A program made the position numbers and the translations under genes. Positions 43,743-52,048 of a DNA stretch of 64,000 nucleotides are shown here, piece after piece. The DNA is taken from positions 1,383,501-1,447,500 of the forward strand of contig NZ_SZNK01000001.1 in assembly GCF_005217615.1 (NCBI RefSeq), given 5' to 3'. The stretch is from Brevibacillus antibioticus. Lineage in GTDB: Bacteria > Bacillota > Bacilli > Brevibacillales > Brevibacillaceae. A model generated the notes under the pieces. That model was given only the letters and a program-made list of their open reading frames with translations. It searched no databases and had not been told where the DNA came from. How positions within the stretch are numbered: the first letter of the stretch is position 1; each line of letters opens with the position of its first letter.

Positions 43743-44561
43743 TTGGTAGTGGATTAAATAGCGGTCCAGCTCTTTTAGCCAATCATGTACGCTTTCATAA
43801 GGGGCATCCATTTGTAACAAACGCCGAATCATCATGCGAATGGAAGGGGATATCGAGAGCTCCTCTTCCCAGCTTTTTTCAGGTGCGTCTGGTTCCGATT
43901 CGTATCCGGAATAGAGCAAAAATAAAAAGAAATGTCCTAAAGCGTACAAATCACTGGAAGGAGCGACTTTTCGCTTCAATTGTTTATCAGATGGGTAGGC
44001 GGAAAGAGCATCAGCCGTGTACGTCGGCCGATCACCAATGAACCGAGCGAGACCAAAATCAATCAGGTAGGGCTTGTCCTCTTTCCAGATGACGTTGGGA
44101 ATGCGTACGTCGCGGTGAATCACATTTTGCTCATGGAGGTAGGCCACGAGTTCTCCGATTTGGCGGATCCATTCGACGCATTTTTGCTCATTAGCGACGA
44201 TGTTATGATCAAATAACATGTCTTCGAGTGTCGGGCCTGCTATATAAGTCATGACCATAAACGAGTCTTGCCGATAAGTGAAGGAATCCAGACAGCGAGG
44301 GATTTGTGGATGCGAGAGGGACATCAGCACTTTTTTTTCATACGCCTGCATGGCTTCTCCTTTTGGTGTGTGACGCAGGCTTGGCTTCACTTGCTTCAGC
44401 ACAACCTGATTCCCTGTAGGGTTGTGCGTGGCGAGATATGCGATCCCGTAGCTTCCCATCCCTAGTACTTTTGTTATGTCATAGTGTCCTGCCAGGTGGC
44501 CAGGCCGATATGGTTTGTCACGTATCGTTTCGTTCCACCATGACTTCATACGAGTCCACAT
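43719..44561 (-). CDS. Ser/Thr protein kinase (Hanks type)
   Basis: The 280 residues carry a full kinase domain: glycine loop GMGSYG (34-39), Lys56 in VVLKQVKP, Glu75, hinge MTYIAGPTLEDML, catalytic HRDVRIPN with Asp151 and Asn156, and DFG at 168-170. The Lys usually two after the catalytic Asp is Arg153. There is no membrane helix or PASTA domain, unlike PrkC, so the kinase is soluble. The ATG at 44561 (MWTRMKSW) is preferred, with GGAGGGG 11 bases upstream. It is divergent from the DUF3900 gene. Confidence 0.88.
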   Translation of the reverse strand: MWTRMKSWWNETIRDKPYRPGHLAGHYDITKVLGMGSYGIAYLATHNPTGNQVVLKQVKPSLRHTPKGEAMQAYEKKVLMSLSHPQIPRCLDSFTYRQDSFMVMTYIAGPTLEDMLFDHNIVANEQKCVEWIRQIGELVAYLHEQNVIHRDVRIPNVIWKEDKPYLIDFGLARFIGDRPTYTADALSAYPSDKQLKRKVAPSSDLYALGHFFLFLLYSGYESEPDAPEKSWEEELSISPSIRMMIRRLLQMDAPYESVHDWLKELDRYLIHYQEKRAGHP

Positions 44562-44671
44562 TGTCTGATTTTCCCCTCCTCCCTTCATCTTATCATGATT
44601 TGAAAAAGCTGACCTTTTTTTCAATAGGTTTGCTATAATCAGTTCGTTACATGCAGACAGGAGCGAAGGGT

Positions 44672-45787
44672 ATGAATTTTACAATCGACTGGTTATCCTT
44701 TTATCTAATGGAACAGCCTGAAGAAGAGGATGGCATAAAACAAGTGCGGATGACGCGCTATTTGGGTCATGATGAATATCAGAAAAGCGAGCTGAAAGAT
44801 TTTCTCGATGGGGAATTCGCCCGGATTGCGAAAAGAAAAGTCGAGATGAATCCGAAGACAGAAGGCACGCCGACAAAGCTGGGTCAATTTGTCCTGGAGC
44901 CTGGACATCCATTGGACTCGAACCCCAACTATGCCCTCTTGAATCGATTGTTGGTAGCGGAGACGCCAGGAGAGAGCAAGGAGCCTTGTCAGGAGTTGAT
45001 TCAGTCGTATTTGCGAACCTCTCAGGTGAGAGGTGGGGTCATGATTGTAGTGCGGACGAGGCTCGATCTGATTGATGAGCGCTATCTCTTTATTTTAAAG
45101 TGCGATTTCGAACAAAAAACAGCGGTCATCACAGATGAGAAGAGCCTCATATCGAATGTACGTATGGCGATTAACGCCAAAAACATGAAATCGCTGATGT
45201 ATCCGTATATGATCGAATCGGGAATGAATGATCCTTATCACGTGAAAATTCATCAGTTCTCTCACGCGCGGTATTTCGAAGAATTTCTGCGTTTTATCGA
45301 GTATCCGCAAACGATGACACAGATCGTTTCTGAAGAAGTCATTTCATTGGCGAGACAGCACATTGAATATACGTATCCCGAAGCGTCCGAAGAGCGGATG
45401 CGGGAAGAGGAAGCCATCGAACTCATTGCTGCAAGTCCTAAGCGGGAGCTCGCAGAAAAATGGGAGCATGAGACCGTGATGGAAGCCATGCAAATCATTA
45501 CAGATCGCCAACCAGAGGTCGAGCTGAAGTTCAAGCTGGATCATATGCAGATTCGCACATTATTGGCCGATTACGGTACCAGCCTGCATATCGCAAAAGT
45601 AAACGGGCGTTATTTGGTCTTATTAGAAGGTGAACAGCTACAATTCGAGCGTGGCATGTCCCCTGTTGAGTTTTTAAAGCCAAAGGCATTGACGGACATC
45701 GTGAAAGAAATCGAAGAGCGAAGCCAAAACGTTGCGTATACCCCAATGAGCACGCCAACGGAGGACAATGATAATCCACCTTGGTAA
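44672..45787 (+). CDS. DUF3900 family protein
   Basis: The 371 residues follow DUF3900: FTIDWLSFYLMEQPEEE, HDEYQKSELKDFLDGEFARI, KRKVEMNPKTEGTPTKLGQF, RTSQVRGGVMIVVRTRL and KIHQFSHARYFEEFLRFIEY, the order seen in Bacillaceae. No catalytic site is known. The start is ATG 44672 with AGGAGCGAAG before it. The following DUF1444 gene lies 24 bases on and is probably co-transcribed. Confidence 0.75.
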   Translation: MNFTIDWLSFYLMEQPEEEDGIKQVRMTRYLGHDEYQKSELKDFLDGEFARIAKRKVEMNPKTEGTPTKLGQFVLEPGHPLDSNPNYALLNRLLVAETPGESKEPCQELIQSYLRTSQVRGGVMIVVRTRLDLIDERYLFILKCDFEQKTAVITDEKSLISNVRMAINAKNMKSLMYPYMIESGMNDPYHVKIHQFSHARYFEEFLRFIEYPQTMTQIVSEEVISLARQHIEYTYPEASEERMREEEAIELIAASPKRELAEKWEHETVMEAMQIITDRQPEVELKFKLDHMQIRTLLADYGTSLHIAKVNGRYLVLLEGEQLQFERGMSPVEFLKPKALTDIVKEIEERSQNVAYTPMSTPTEDNDNPPW

Positions 45788-45811
45788 TAAACGAGGAAGG
45801 GAGTGATTAAG

Positions 45812-46399
45812 TTGGATCGACAACTGAAAGTAATCGGTCAAGAGCATAACATTTATCCGGTTTTGCGCCATGCCTCGATGATCAACAAGTACCCGGAGCG
45901 GTGGGTTGTGAAGGAACATACAGCAGATACGTATGTCCTGTACGCGCTAGATCAAGGGGAAGGCTACGCATTGATTGAGCAGCGGATGTTACAGGAAGCA
46001 GGCTGGACGAGCGAGCAGCTTCATTCATACGCGATGGAAAACTTGCGAAAGCTCCCCTTTTCAGTGAAGTCACAAGAGGTAGGAGGTCAGCGTATCCATT
46101 TTATTAGTCCGACAGATGGATACGCGGCAAGTCGGATTTTACTTGACTCATTTCTGGCGGAGATGGATCAGAAAAAGCAAGGAGACTCGCTTGGTGTCGC
46201 GATTCCGCATCAGGATGTGCTGATTGTGGCGGATATGGCAGGAGAAGCTGGAGCCCATCTGTTAGCTCGTCTTACTTATGATTTTGCATCCAAAGGGCAA
46301 GTGCCGATTTCTGTCTTGCCTTTTTATTGGGAGGAAGGGGAATTGACCCCATTTCTCGTAGTGACGCACGACTCGGGTACGAAAATTGAAAGAAAGTAG
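45812..46399 (+). CDS. DUF1444 (YtpQ-like) protein, short form
   Basis: The 195 residues match the C-terminal two thirds of YtpQ: HNIYPVLRHASM, YVLYALDQGEGYALIE, HFISPTDGYAASRILLDSF, GVAIPHQDVLIVADMAG and GQVPISVLPFYWEEG. The usual N-terminal domain of about 70 residues is absent, and the genes before it leave no room for it. The start is best at the TTG 45812, eight bases from GGGAGTGAT; the GTG at 45803 lies in that site. Confidence 0.75.
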   Translation: MDRQLKVIGQEHNIYPVLRHASMINKYPERWVVKEHTADTYVLYALDQGEGYALIEQRMLQEAGWTSEQLHSYAMENLRKLPFSVKSQEVGGQRIHFISPTDGYAASRILLDSFLAEMDQKKQGDSLGVAIPHQDVLIVADMAGEAGAHLLARLTYDFASKGQVPISVLPFYWEEGELTPFLVVTHDSGTKIERK

Positions 46400-46476
46400 A
46401 GCAAGCGCGGGGAGAGGCTTCCCGCGTTTTCTATACCGTTGGAAAATCGGAGGAAACCCTCGAATGAAAAATTTTC

Positions 46477-47394
46477 ATGATTGGTCAACATGGAGGGTTT
46501 GATCAGGTAAAATACGCGCGAGATTTTAAGGAGGGCTTTTACGGAATAGAGGCATGCTTGTTTGATTCGGAGGAGGATATCCAAGTCTTACAGCGTGAAG
46601 CTCAAGCAAAAGGATTTGCGGTTGGTGTTCATTTTCCGCTGCGTGCAGGTCAATCCGAGCTGCGGGATGCTTTATTCATGGATGCTCATGATCAGACGAG
46701 TGCCGAGGCGTTTGAAAGAATAAAGAGGGAACTGGCGTATATGGCATTCCTTTCGCCAACCTATGTCTTATTCCACTATCCAAAGCCTGTCATTTTGGAT
46801 GAGCGTGTCGACTGGAATGTTTGGCGTTTTCATGATACGCGAGACTATGTTTGGGAGCAGGTTTACACAGAAGCAGAGTTTCAATCACGTAGTGAGCAGG
46901 TGTTTGCGTGGTTGGCTGCGAAAGGCAAGGAGTTTCACTTCACACCAGTCCTTGAATTCGATGCACTCAACCGATATGTGTATGGGACAAAGTTTTTAGA
47001 GGACTTGCTGCAGAAATATCCAACGATCAAGCTCTGTCTCGATACGGGCCGATTGTTCCTGCAAGAAAAAATCGACCCGTGTTTCGATGCGCGCAAGGTC
47101 ATCCAAACGTATACGAAATATGCGTTTAGCATTCATTTGAAGAGTATGAAGGTGACCGCGAGTGGGGTAGAATTCATTCACTTTCCCGTTCTTCCCGAAT
47201 GGAAACCAGAAGAAGGGTGGGCTCCGATTGAGGACTACCTGACAATCATCCGGAAGGAAAACCCGCACATAAAGATCATGTTCGAGCATCGTTCCGACCA
47301 AGTAACAGACGAACAACTCGAGCGTTGCTATCGTTGGGTGAAGCAGCTCTTATCTGAACCTTATGAATCCACGTCCAGTAATAACTCAATATAG
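46477..47394 (+). CDS. TIM-barrel sugar phosphate isomerase/epimerase-like protein
   Basis: The 305 residues match the AP-endonuclease-2-like barrel family: FIGQHG-type start (here MIGQHGGFD), FYGIEACLFDSEEDI, GVHFPLRAGQSELRD, VLFHYPKPVILDE, LEFDALNRYVYGT, IKLCLDTGRLFLQ and IKIMFEHRSD, which includes the usual metal-binding Glu and His. The substrate is unknown. The start has an irregularity: the ribosome binding site CGGAGG fits the ATG at 46464, which lies in another frame; removing one T from TTTT at about 46472-46475 would give MKNFMIGQHGG in one frame. Confidence 0.8.
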   Translation: MIGQHGGFDQVKYARDFKEGFYGIEACLFDSEEDIQVLQREAQAKGFAVGVHFPLRAGQSELRDALFMDAHDQTSAEAFERIKRELAYMAFLSPTYVLFHYPKPVILDERVDWNVWRFHDTRDYVWEQVYTEAEFQSRSEQVFAWLAAKGKEFHFTPVLEFDALNRYVYGTKFLEDLLQKYPTIKLCLDTGRLFLQEKIDPCFDARKVIQTYTKYAFSIHLKSMKVTASGVEFIHFPVLPEWKPEEGWAPIEDYLTIIRKENPHIKIMFEHRSDQVTDEQLERCYRWVKQLLSEPYESTSSNNSI

Positions 47395-48305
47395 CGTCCG
47401 GCATCCTGAATCAGCCAGTACGGGTACCTGGGACCGTGTATATACAAGTCTGTGGCGCTCACGAGCATCGTCTTCACCCGTGTCTTATCACGCATCAACT
47501 GCGCACATACCCCCATCGTCATCCACGGATATAAATCACCAGTCGAAAACGTATCAAAATGCGGGAACGCGTCGGTGATCCTCTGGTAGAGCAGCGAGGC
47601 CGTGTTGGCATCTGTCATGCTGTAGACAATGGGAAACGCTTGGGAAGTAACGTCTGGGTACCATTTTCGCCAGCCTGGATACGTCCGGTCATACATTGCA
47701 TATGACTTGCGAATCCGACTGTACATTCCACGGATGCCAAGCTCGCAGGCTCTCGCACGTGAAGCCGCTTCCTCGGCAGCCTCCACATCTCCGATCAACG
47801 AAAATAAATACGAAGCATCTGCCAGTCCCTTGGCCACTTCGCAATTATCCATCAAATATTTTACCCGATACGAATGCTTCGCCCAGGTTAGGCCGTCCTT
47901 CTGTTGCAGGCGGGCAACGGCTTTGAGAAGGGACAAGAGTGTAGAGTGGTTGGCATACAGCCAGTCCATACGCCCCGTTGCTCGTATCCATTCCGCGAGC
48001 AAGCTAAAATAAGTGGTGTGGTAGCTATCTTCGCTATCATTTGTGCCGGTATCGATTTCTCTGCCCTGCTCAAGACGAAAATCATTGATATAGCCGTCCG
48101 TATTCAGGTTTTGCAAATACCAATCGAGATGACCACGAACAGCCTCTACCTCCTTCATGCGGATAAGGGAAATGATTCCAAGGTTAGTAAAGTACGGATT
48201 GATTTGATCACGTTGGGAGCCAAGGCGAAAGGTCCCGCTCGACAATTGACAGGATAGCAAAAAACTTGTTTGATTCAACGCCATTTCTTGCATCCATTTT
48301 TCCAT
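47361..48305 (-). CDS. Six-hairpin-like (alpha/alpha toroid) protein
   Basis: The 314 residues look like an alpha-toroid of the six-hairpin glycosidase superfamily: repeated helix pairs, TNLGIISLIRMKEVEAVRGH, DGYINDFR, EDSYHTTYFSLLAEWIRATG, YLMDNCEVAKGLADASYLF and YPWMTMGVCAQLM. Acidic residues in the D-x-x-D/E-D patterns could be catalytic, but no glycosidase family is certain. It overlaps the 3' end of the TIM-barrel gene by 34 bases in convergent orientation. There is no signal peptide. Confidence 0.7.
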   Translation of the reverse strand: MEKWMQEMALNQTSFLLSCQLSSGTFRLGSQRDQINPYFTNLGIISLIRMKEVEAVRGHLDWYLQNLNTDGYINDFRLEQGREIDTGTNDSEDSYHTTYFSLLAEWIRATGRMDWLYANHSTLLSLLKAVARLQQKDGLTWAKHSYRVKYLMDNCEVAKGLADASYLFSLIGDVEAAEEAASRARACELGIRGMYSRIRKSYAMYDRTYPGWRKWYPDVTSQAFPIVYSMTDANTASLLYQRITDAFPHFDTFSTGDLYPWMTMGVCAQLMRDKTRVKTMLVSATDLYIHGPRYPYWLIQDAGRYIELLLDVDS

Positions 48306-48326
48306 GAAACGGATCTCCTCTCCAAG

Positions 48327-49382
48327 CTACGTGATTGCTGAGACGAATTTGACGCCGTATTCGATCCATTGCAAGGAACGTACATAGGAATCACTGTCGA
48401 TGGACGGCAGTGAAGCAGCTTCTTTCACGACCGTGTGCCATTTTTCATCTCGAAACCAATCTACCCCATCTGCCGGATCGTGTCCATAATCAGGCCATGC
48501 CTCTTGAAGACGTGGGCTGTATATCTTCGGGCTTCCTTCTAGCAACTCATGTCCATCCAATCGTAGTTGGTACTCATTTTCTGTGGTAGAAGGAGTATGA
48601 TGAGGTGTGAACAAATGCGGCCAATAATCCGCTCGTGAGCCTGTATGAGGAATACGAGAGCAATAGGAGATTATTTTTTCGAAGCGAAAAGGATCCCCGA
48701 ACAATTGCTGATACAACGTTTTTCCGATCTGAATACGGTTTCTGACGTCAGGAAAATGATGAACATTCAACCCGATCATGCTAAGTCGGCGGTCAGTAGG
48801 ATGCGCTTTATAAGGAATGAGCACTTGGTTCATCGAGAGAGCAGATTGGGCGACGAAAGCAAACGAAGCGAAAATACGATTCAGTGTAAACGGTTTCTGT
48901 ACGACACGTTCTTCAATATATTGTTGTTCATTGACGATGAGTGCATGTGTAATGCTCGCACTATCTTTGGATGCAAGGAACTCTTGCCAATACGATTGCA
49001 TAAAGACTGAAACACCTAGTGGCGCCAAAAGCTTTGTTAAATCTGTCCCTGTTCGTTTCATCTCCGCATACAATAGTAATTGCGGATAGGCATCGTGAAA
49101 AATCAGCCAGTTACATCTTTCCAAAAACCAAAAAAATGGCTCGATTGCTTGTGCATCCATGATAAGTGGTAGCCATTCTCCTTTTAAATCGGTCATATTC
49201 CATCCGCCATTTCGTGAGACCAGATGGGCCAATAACGCCCAGTGAACCTCTTCGTGCTCGAGATAAAAGGCGAGGTATGCTTGTGTGCGGGTGACATTGT
49301 TGCGATTGGCTTTGGTTGTTGCTTGTCTGATTTGAGCAACCAGGTGCTGCTCGGCCATTTTCGTTGCTGTCGTATCTATCAT
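48327..49382 (-). CDS. DUF2515 (YppC-like) protein
   Basis: The 351 residues from ATG 49382 match DUF2515: NRNNVTRTQAYLAFYLEHEE near residue 25, the segment WALLAHLVSRNGGWNMTDLKG and FEWFLERCN-like region (FFWFLERCNWLIFHDAYPQLLL). AAGGAGC lies about 12 bases upstream. No biochemical function is known for the family. It lies 21 bases upstream of the six-hairpin-like gene and likely shares its transcript. Confidence 0.82.
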   Translation of the reverse strand: MIDTTATKMAEQHLVAQIRQATTKANRNNVTRTQAYLAFYLEHEEVHWALLAHLVSRNGGWNMTDLKGEWLPLIMDAQAIEPFFWFLERCNWLIFHDAYPQLLLYAEMKRTGTDLTKLLAPLGVSVFMQSYWQEFLASKDSASITHALIVNEQQYIEERVVQKPFTLNRIFASFAFVAQSALSMNQVLIPYKAHPTDRRLSMIGLNVHHFPDVRNRIQIGKTLYQQLFGDPFRFEKIISYCSRIPHTGSRADYWPHLFTPHHTPSTTENEYQLRLDGHELLEGSPKIYSPRLQEAWPDYGHDPADGVDWFRDEKWHTVVKEAASLPSIDSDSYVRSLQWIEYGVKFVSAIT

Positions 49383-49414
49383 AGGTATGGGTAGCTCCTT
49401 GTTGTTTTCACATG

Positions 49415-49447
49415 GAAAAAAGCAGGTCCACTGGATGACCCGCTTTT
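49415..49447 (-). terminator. Terminator of the small leftward gene
   Basis: On the minus strand AGCGGGTC and GACCTGCT pair around ATCCAGTG, followed by TTTTTT. It separates the small gene from DUF2515. Confidence 0.8.
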
Positions 49448-49450
49448 TAC

Positions 49451-49591
49451 TCAACCAATCATTTCTAGTACGAGGAGCCGAACGAGTAGTTTTTCCTTGG
49501 CTTCCTCCCACGTATTTGCAAAAATGACAACGTGCTCCGATTGGAACTCCGTTTCAGCGACAAAAATCCCATCTTGTTCGTAGATGTTCAT
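49451..49591 (-). CDS. Small hypothetical protein, 46 residues
   Basis: MNIYEQDGIFVAETEFQSEH has alternating strands then a helix (TWEEAKEKLLVRLLVLEMIG), like a small alpha/beta protein of the HicB-type half. AGAAAGGACG precedes the ATG by 10 bases. The terminator 4 bases after its stop supports a complete gene. Family not certain. Confidence 0.6.
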   Translation of the reverse strand: MNIYEQDGIFVAETEFQSEHVVIFANTWEEAKEKLLVRLLVLEMIG

Positions 49592-49692
49592 AGATGATCG
49601 TCCTTTCTGCTGCCTTTCAAGCATTGTATGCTATCATGTAAGAGATGATGCATCCAGGATGCTGGAAAATCATGAGAAGGGTGGCACCAAAC

Positions 49693-50001
49693 ATGATAGT
49701 AAAAGTGACAAAAGAAGCAGTAGAACGCATAGCCCGTACAGACAAGCCTATTCGGATCAATGGTGAGCTAGTCGGTGGCTGCGGGATGAATGTAGAGTAT
49801 GCGTTGTGGTGGGATAGCCAAGGTCCAGAGGATAAAGTCTACCAGGTCGATTCTTTGACGTTTCTAATAGATAGCGAAACGATCGCCTATATTGGATCTG
49901 ATCTGCTTACGATTGATTATCGTGCGCAGCAAGGCTTCCGGATGGTAACGCCACAGCAAATTTTGGCCTATGGTCTTCAGTTGAAAGAGCGCTGGAGTTA
50001 A
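49693..50001 (+). CDS. HesB/IscA-like protein with incomplete cysteine set
   Basis: The 102 residues MIVKVTKEAVERIARTDKPI, GGCGMNVEYALWWDS and LTFLIDSETIAYIGSDLLTIDY follow the HesB fold. Only one Cys (in GGCG) of the three cluster ligands is present; the C-terminal CxC is replaced by FRMVTPQQ. GAAGGGTGG precedes ATG 49693. It is the second HesB-type protein in this window with a degenerate cluster site, the other at 26434. Confidence 0.78.
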   Translation: MIVKVTKEAVERIARTDKPIRINGELVGGCGMNVEYALWWDSQGPEDKVYQVDSLTFLIDSETIAYIGSDLLTIDYRAQQGFRMVTPQQILAYGLQLKERWS

Positions 50002-50451
50002 CTACTTCGGGAGAAATTGCAAAAGAAAGGCGAGAATTCCTGCTGCAATTAAAGGACCGACTGCAACACCGCGGAAAAAAGTGACGCCAGCGATTGTACC
50101 TAGCAAGAGGCCAGTAACGATCAATGGATTTTGGGTCATCAAGACCGTTCCTTTTCCCGCCAGGTAAGCCACAAATATACCGACAGCGACGGCTAGTAAC
50201 GAATGCCAATTTGTAAAAATCTCGAAGATGGACGAAGGATTGATTTTGCCGCTTGCAAGCGGAGTCATGATGCCAATCGTTAGTATAATGATCCCGAGCT
50301 GTAATCCATACTGCTCGAGTAGTGGGAAATATCGGTCCAATGACAGGAGCCTCATTAAGAGAAGGATCGCAACTGCAATGGATACGGTTGCGTTGTTGCC
50401 AATGACACCGAGCGCCAGTAATACCAAAAGGATGATCGAAATCCAGTCCAT
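50002..50451 (-). CDS. DUF441 membrane protein
   Basis: The 149 residues have four to five membrane helices: MDWISIILLVLLALGVIGNN, TVSIAVAILLLMRLL, GLQLGIIILTIGIMTPLASG, LLAVAVGIFVAYLAG and the end LIAAGILAFLLQF, with the conserved GKGTVLMTQNPLIVTGLLLGT. It is the DUF441/YeaL family of inner-membrane proteins without known function. AAGGGAG lies upstream of ATG 50451. Confidence 0.88.
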   Translation of the reverse strand: MDWISIILLVLLALGVIGNNATVSIAVAILLLMRLLSLDRYFPLLEQYGLQLGIIILTIGIMTPLASGKINPSSIFEIFTNWHSLLAVAVGIFVAYLAGKGTVLMTQNPLIVTGLLLGTIAGVTFFRGVAVGPLIAAGILAFLLQFLPK

Positions 50452-50515
50452 ATGCGGGGGCTCCCTTTCGTTTTTCTTAGTATATCCATGCTGCTGGGGC
50501 ATGTGAGCGGGCAAG

Positions 50516-50565
50516 AAAAAAGAGATCGGCGTGCACAAGAGTGCGAGTGCCGATCTCTTTTTTCT
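50516..50565. terminator. Terminator between YfhH and DUF441 genes
   Basis: AAAAGAGATCGGC and GCCGATCTCTTTT enclose an 18-base part with its own repeats (GTGCACAAGAGTGCGAG). T tract on the right side; A tract on the left. Confidence 0.85.
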
Positions 50566-50875
50566 AGTCAAACCATAGTTCCAGCATTCCTACCGGAAAA
50601 CCTGTCTGTTCGTCTGAATCAGGGAAACGTCCCCAAGCAAAGACGCCGTTGAAATAATCGATTGTAAACGGCTGATCGTAATCAGGCACGCTGTATTTGC
50701 TGCCGATTCGGAACTCACCCGTTCCTAAATAGTACGATTTCGCCATAAAGTACTTTTGTGTAATGATCGCAAGCTGTGAGTGATCACCAAGCTCCTTTTT
50801 CTCTTTCGCATCTACGTGCAGGCGCTCCATTTCTTCCTGCAGCTCAGCGAGTGTCATCTGACTGTACAAACGCAA
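50564..50875 (-). CDS. yfhH: DUF1811 (YfhH) protein
   Basis: The 103 residues fit YfhH along their length: MTLAELQEEMERLHVDAKEK, QLAIITQKYFMAKSYYLGTG and FTIDYFNGVFAWGRFPDSDE. AAGGGGG precedes the start. The role is not known. It is followed by a terminator and does not seem to share a transcript with DUF441. Confidence 0.88.
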   Translation of the reverse strand: MRLYSQMTLAELQEEMERLHVDAKEKKELGDHSQLAIITQKYFMAKSYYLGTGEFRIGSKYSVPDYDQPFTIDYFNGVFAWGRFPDSDEQTGFPVGMLELWFD

Positions 50876-50977
50876 CGGACTGCCCCCTTTCCATACAGGT
50901 ATATTGTAGCAAAAGACAAGGGAAAAGGCGATGGATGCAGAATCCTCTAAGGAAACGAAAGGGGAGTCAATGCGAAT

Positions 50978-51742
50978 ATGACACGTTTTGATTTACATGG
51001 GAAGAAAGCAATCATAACGGGTGCTGGGCGAGGAATTGGGAAGGCACTTGCGTTGGGAATCGCAGAAGCGGGTGCGGAGGTTGCGGTGGTCTCGCGAACA
51101 GCTTCCGATTTGCAAGAAGTGGTATCGGCGATTGAAGCAAAAGGTGGGGTGGCTTTTCCTGTTGAAGTTGACTTGACTGTGTCTGATGCAGCGGACCGTG
51201 TTGTGAAGAAGGTAGTCGAAGGTCTAGGGGGTGTTCATATCCTGATCAACAATGCAGGAATGAATATCCGCAAAAAAGCTCATGAGGTAACGGAAGAAGA
51301 GTGGGACAGGGTATTGGATTTGAATTTGAAAGCAGCATTTTTCATGAGCCAAGCTGCTGGCAAAATCATGTGCGAGCAGCGCTATGGAAGAATCGTCAAT
51401 ATCGCTTCGGTCGCAGGTGTAGAAGCACTTCGCACGGGTGTCGCTTATGGTGCCAGCAAAGCAGGGCTCATCCAGATGACGCGGGTGCTGGCATTGGAAT
51501 GGAGCAAGTTTGGTGTCAACGTAAATGCAATCGCGCCGTGGTATTTCCGTACACCACTAACGGAGAGCTTGCTTAACGAAGAAGCGTTCGTCCAAGAGGT
51601 GTTGCAGCGAACGCCGAGTGGACGAATCGGGGATGTGGAGGACTTGGTAGGACCAGCGATATTCTTGTCCTCTGATGCAGCTTCATATATATCAGGTCAA
51701 ACAATATCGGTTGATGGCGGTATGTCTATATATGGGTTTTAA
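50978..51742 (+). CDS. SDR-family oxidoreductase (gluconate dehydrogenase/FabG-like)
   Basis: The 254 residues show TGAGRGIGKALAL (NAD(P)-binding), NNAGMN, the catalytic Ser in NIASVAG, YGASKAG (Tyr and Lys) and the C-terminal ISVDGGMS. It follows the gluconate 5-dehydrogenase / 3-oxoacyl reductase type. The Arg after the GAGRG could favour NADP. GGGGAG lies eleven bases before the ATG. A terminator follows. Confidence 0.9.
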   Translation: MTRFDLHGKKAIITGAGRGIGKALALGIAEAGAEVAVVSRTASDLQEVVSAIEAKGGVAFPVEVDLTVSDAADRVVKKVVEGLGGVHILINNAGMNIRKKAHEVTEEEWDRVLDLNLKAAFFMSQAAGKIMCEQRYGRIVNIASVAGVEALRTGVAYGASKAGLIQMTRVLALEWSKFGVNVNAIAPWYFRTPLTESLLNEEAFVQEVLQRTPSGRIGDVEDLVGPAIFLSSDAASYISGQTISVDGGMSIYGF

Positions 51743-51754
51743 AATAAAAAAAGG

Positions 51755-51777
51755 GGCATTCCCAGATGGGAATGCCT
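51755..51777 (+). terminator. Terminator of the SDR gene
   Basis: GGCATTCCC and GGGAATGCC with loop AGAT, followed by TAATTATT. A poor T tract. Confidence 0.75.
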
Positions 51778-52048
51778 AATTATTGGGGGCGATTGAGAAA
51801 AAGAACGACTGATTGTTCTATGACTGGTTTGCTCTCACCCAAAACAGTCAATCAATCAAAGCTATTAGCGTAGGCATACTCAGATTGAACGATCGATCTA
51901 AACATGCTTACGTTAAAAAGTCACCCAAAGAAGAGAATCGGACTTTTTCTCAATGCGTTGAAAAAGTGCTTACACCTACAACATAGCAAGCAAAAGTAAA
52001 ACATCAATAAAATAAAAATAAAGTATTATTAAATTTGTGAGTAGCGTG
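51778..52048. other. Intergenic stretch
   Basis: No gene. Two imperfect inverted repeats (AGCGTAGGCATAC...CATGCTTACGTT, 51867-51916) surround GATCGATC and could be a regulator site. The AT-rich end at 51990-52030 may hold the terminator of the SleB-type gene on the minus strand. Confidence 0.35.
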
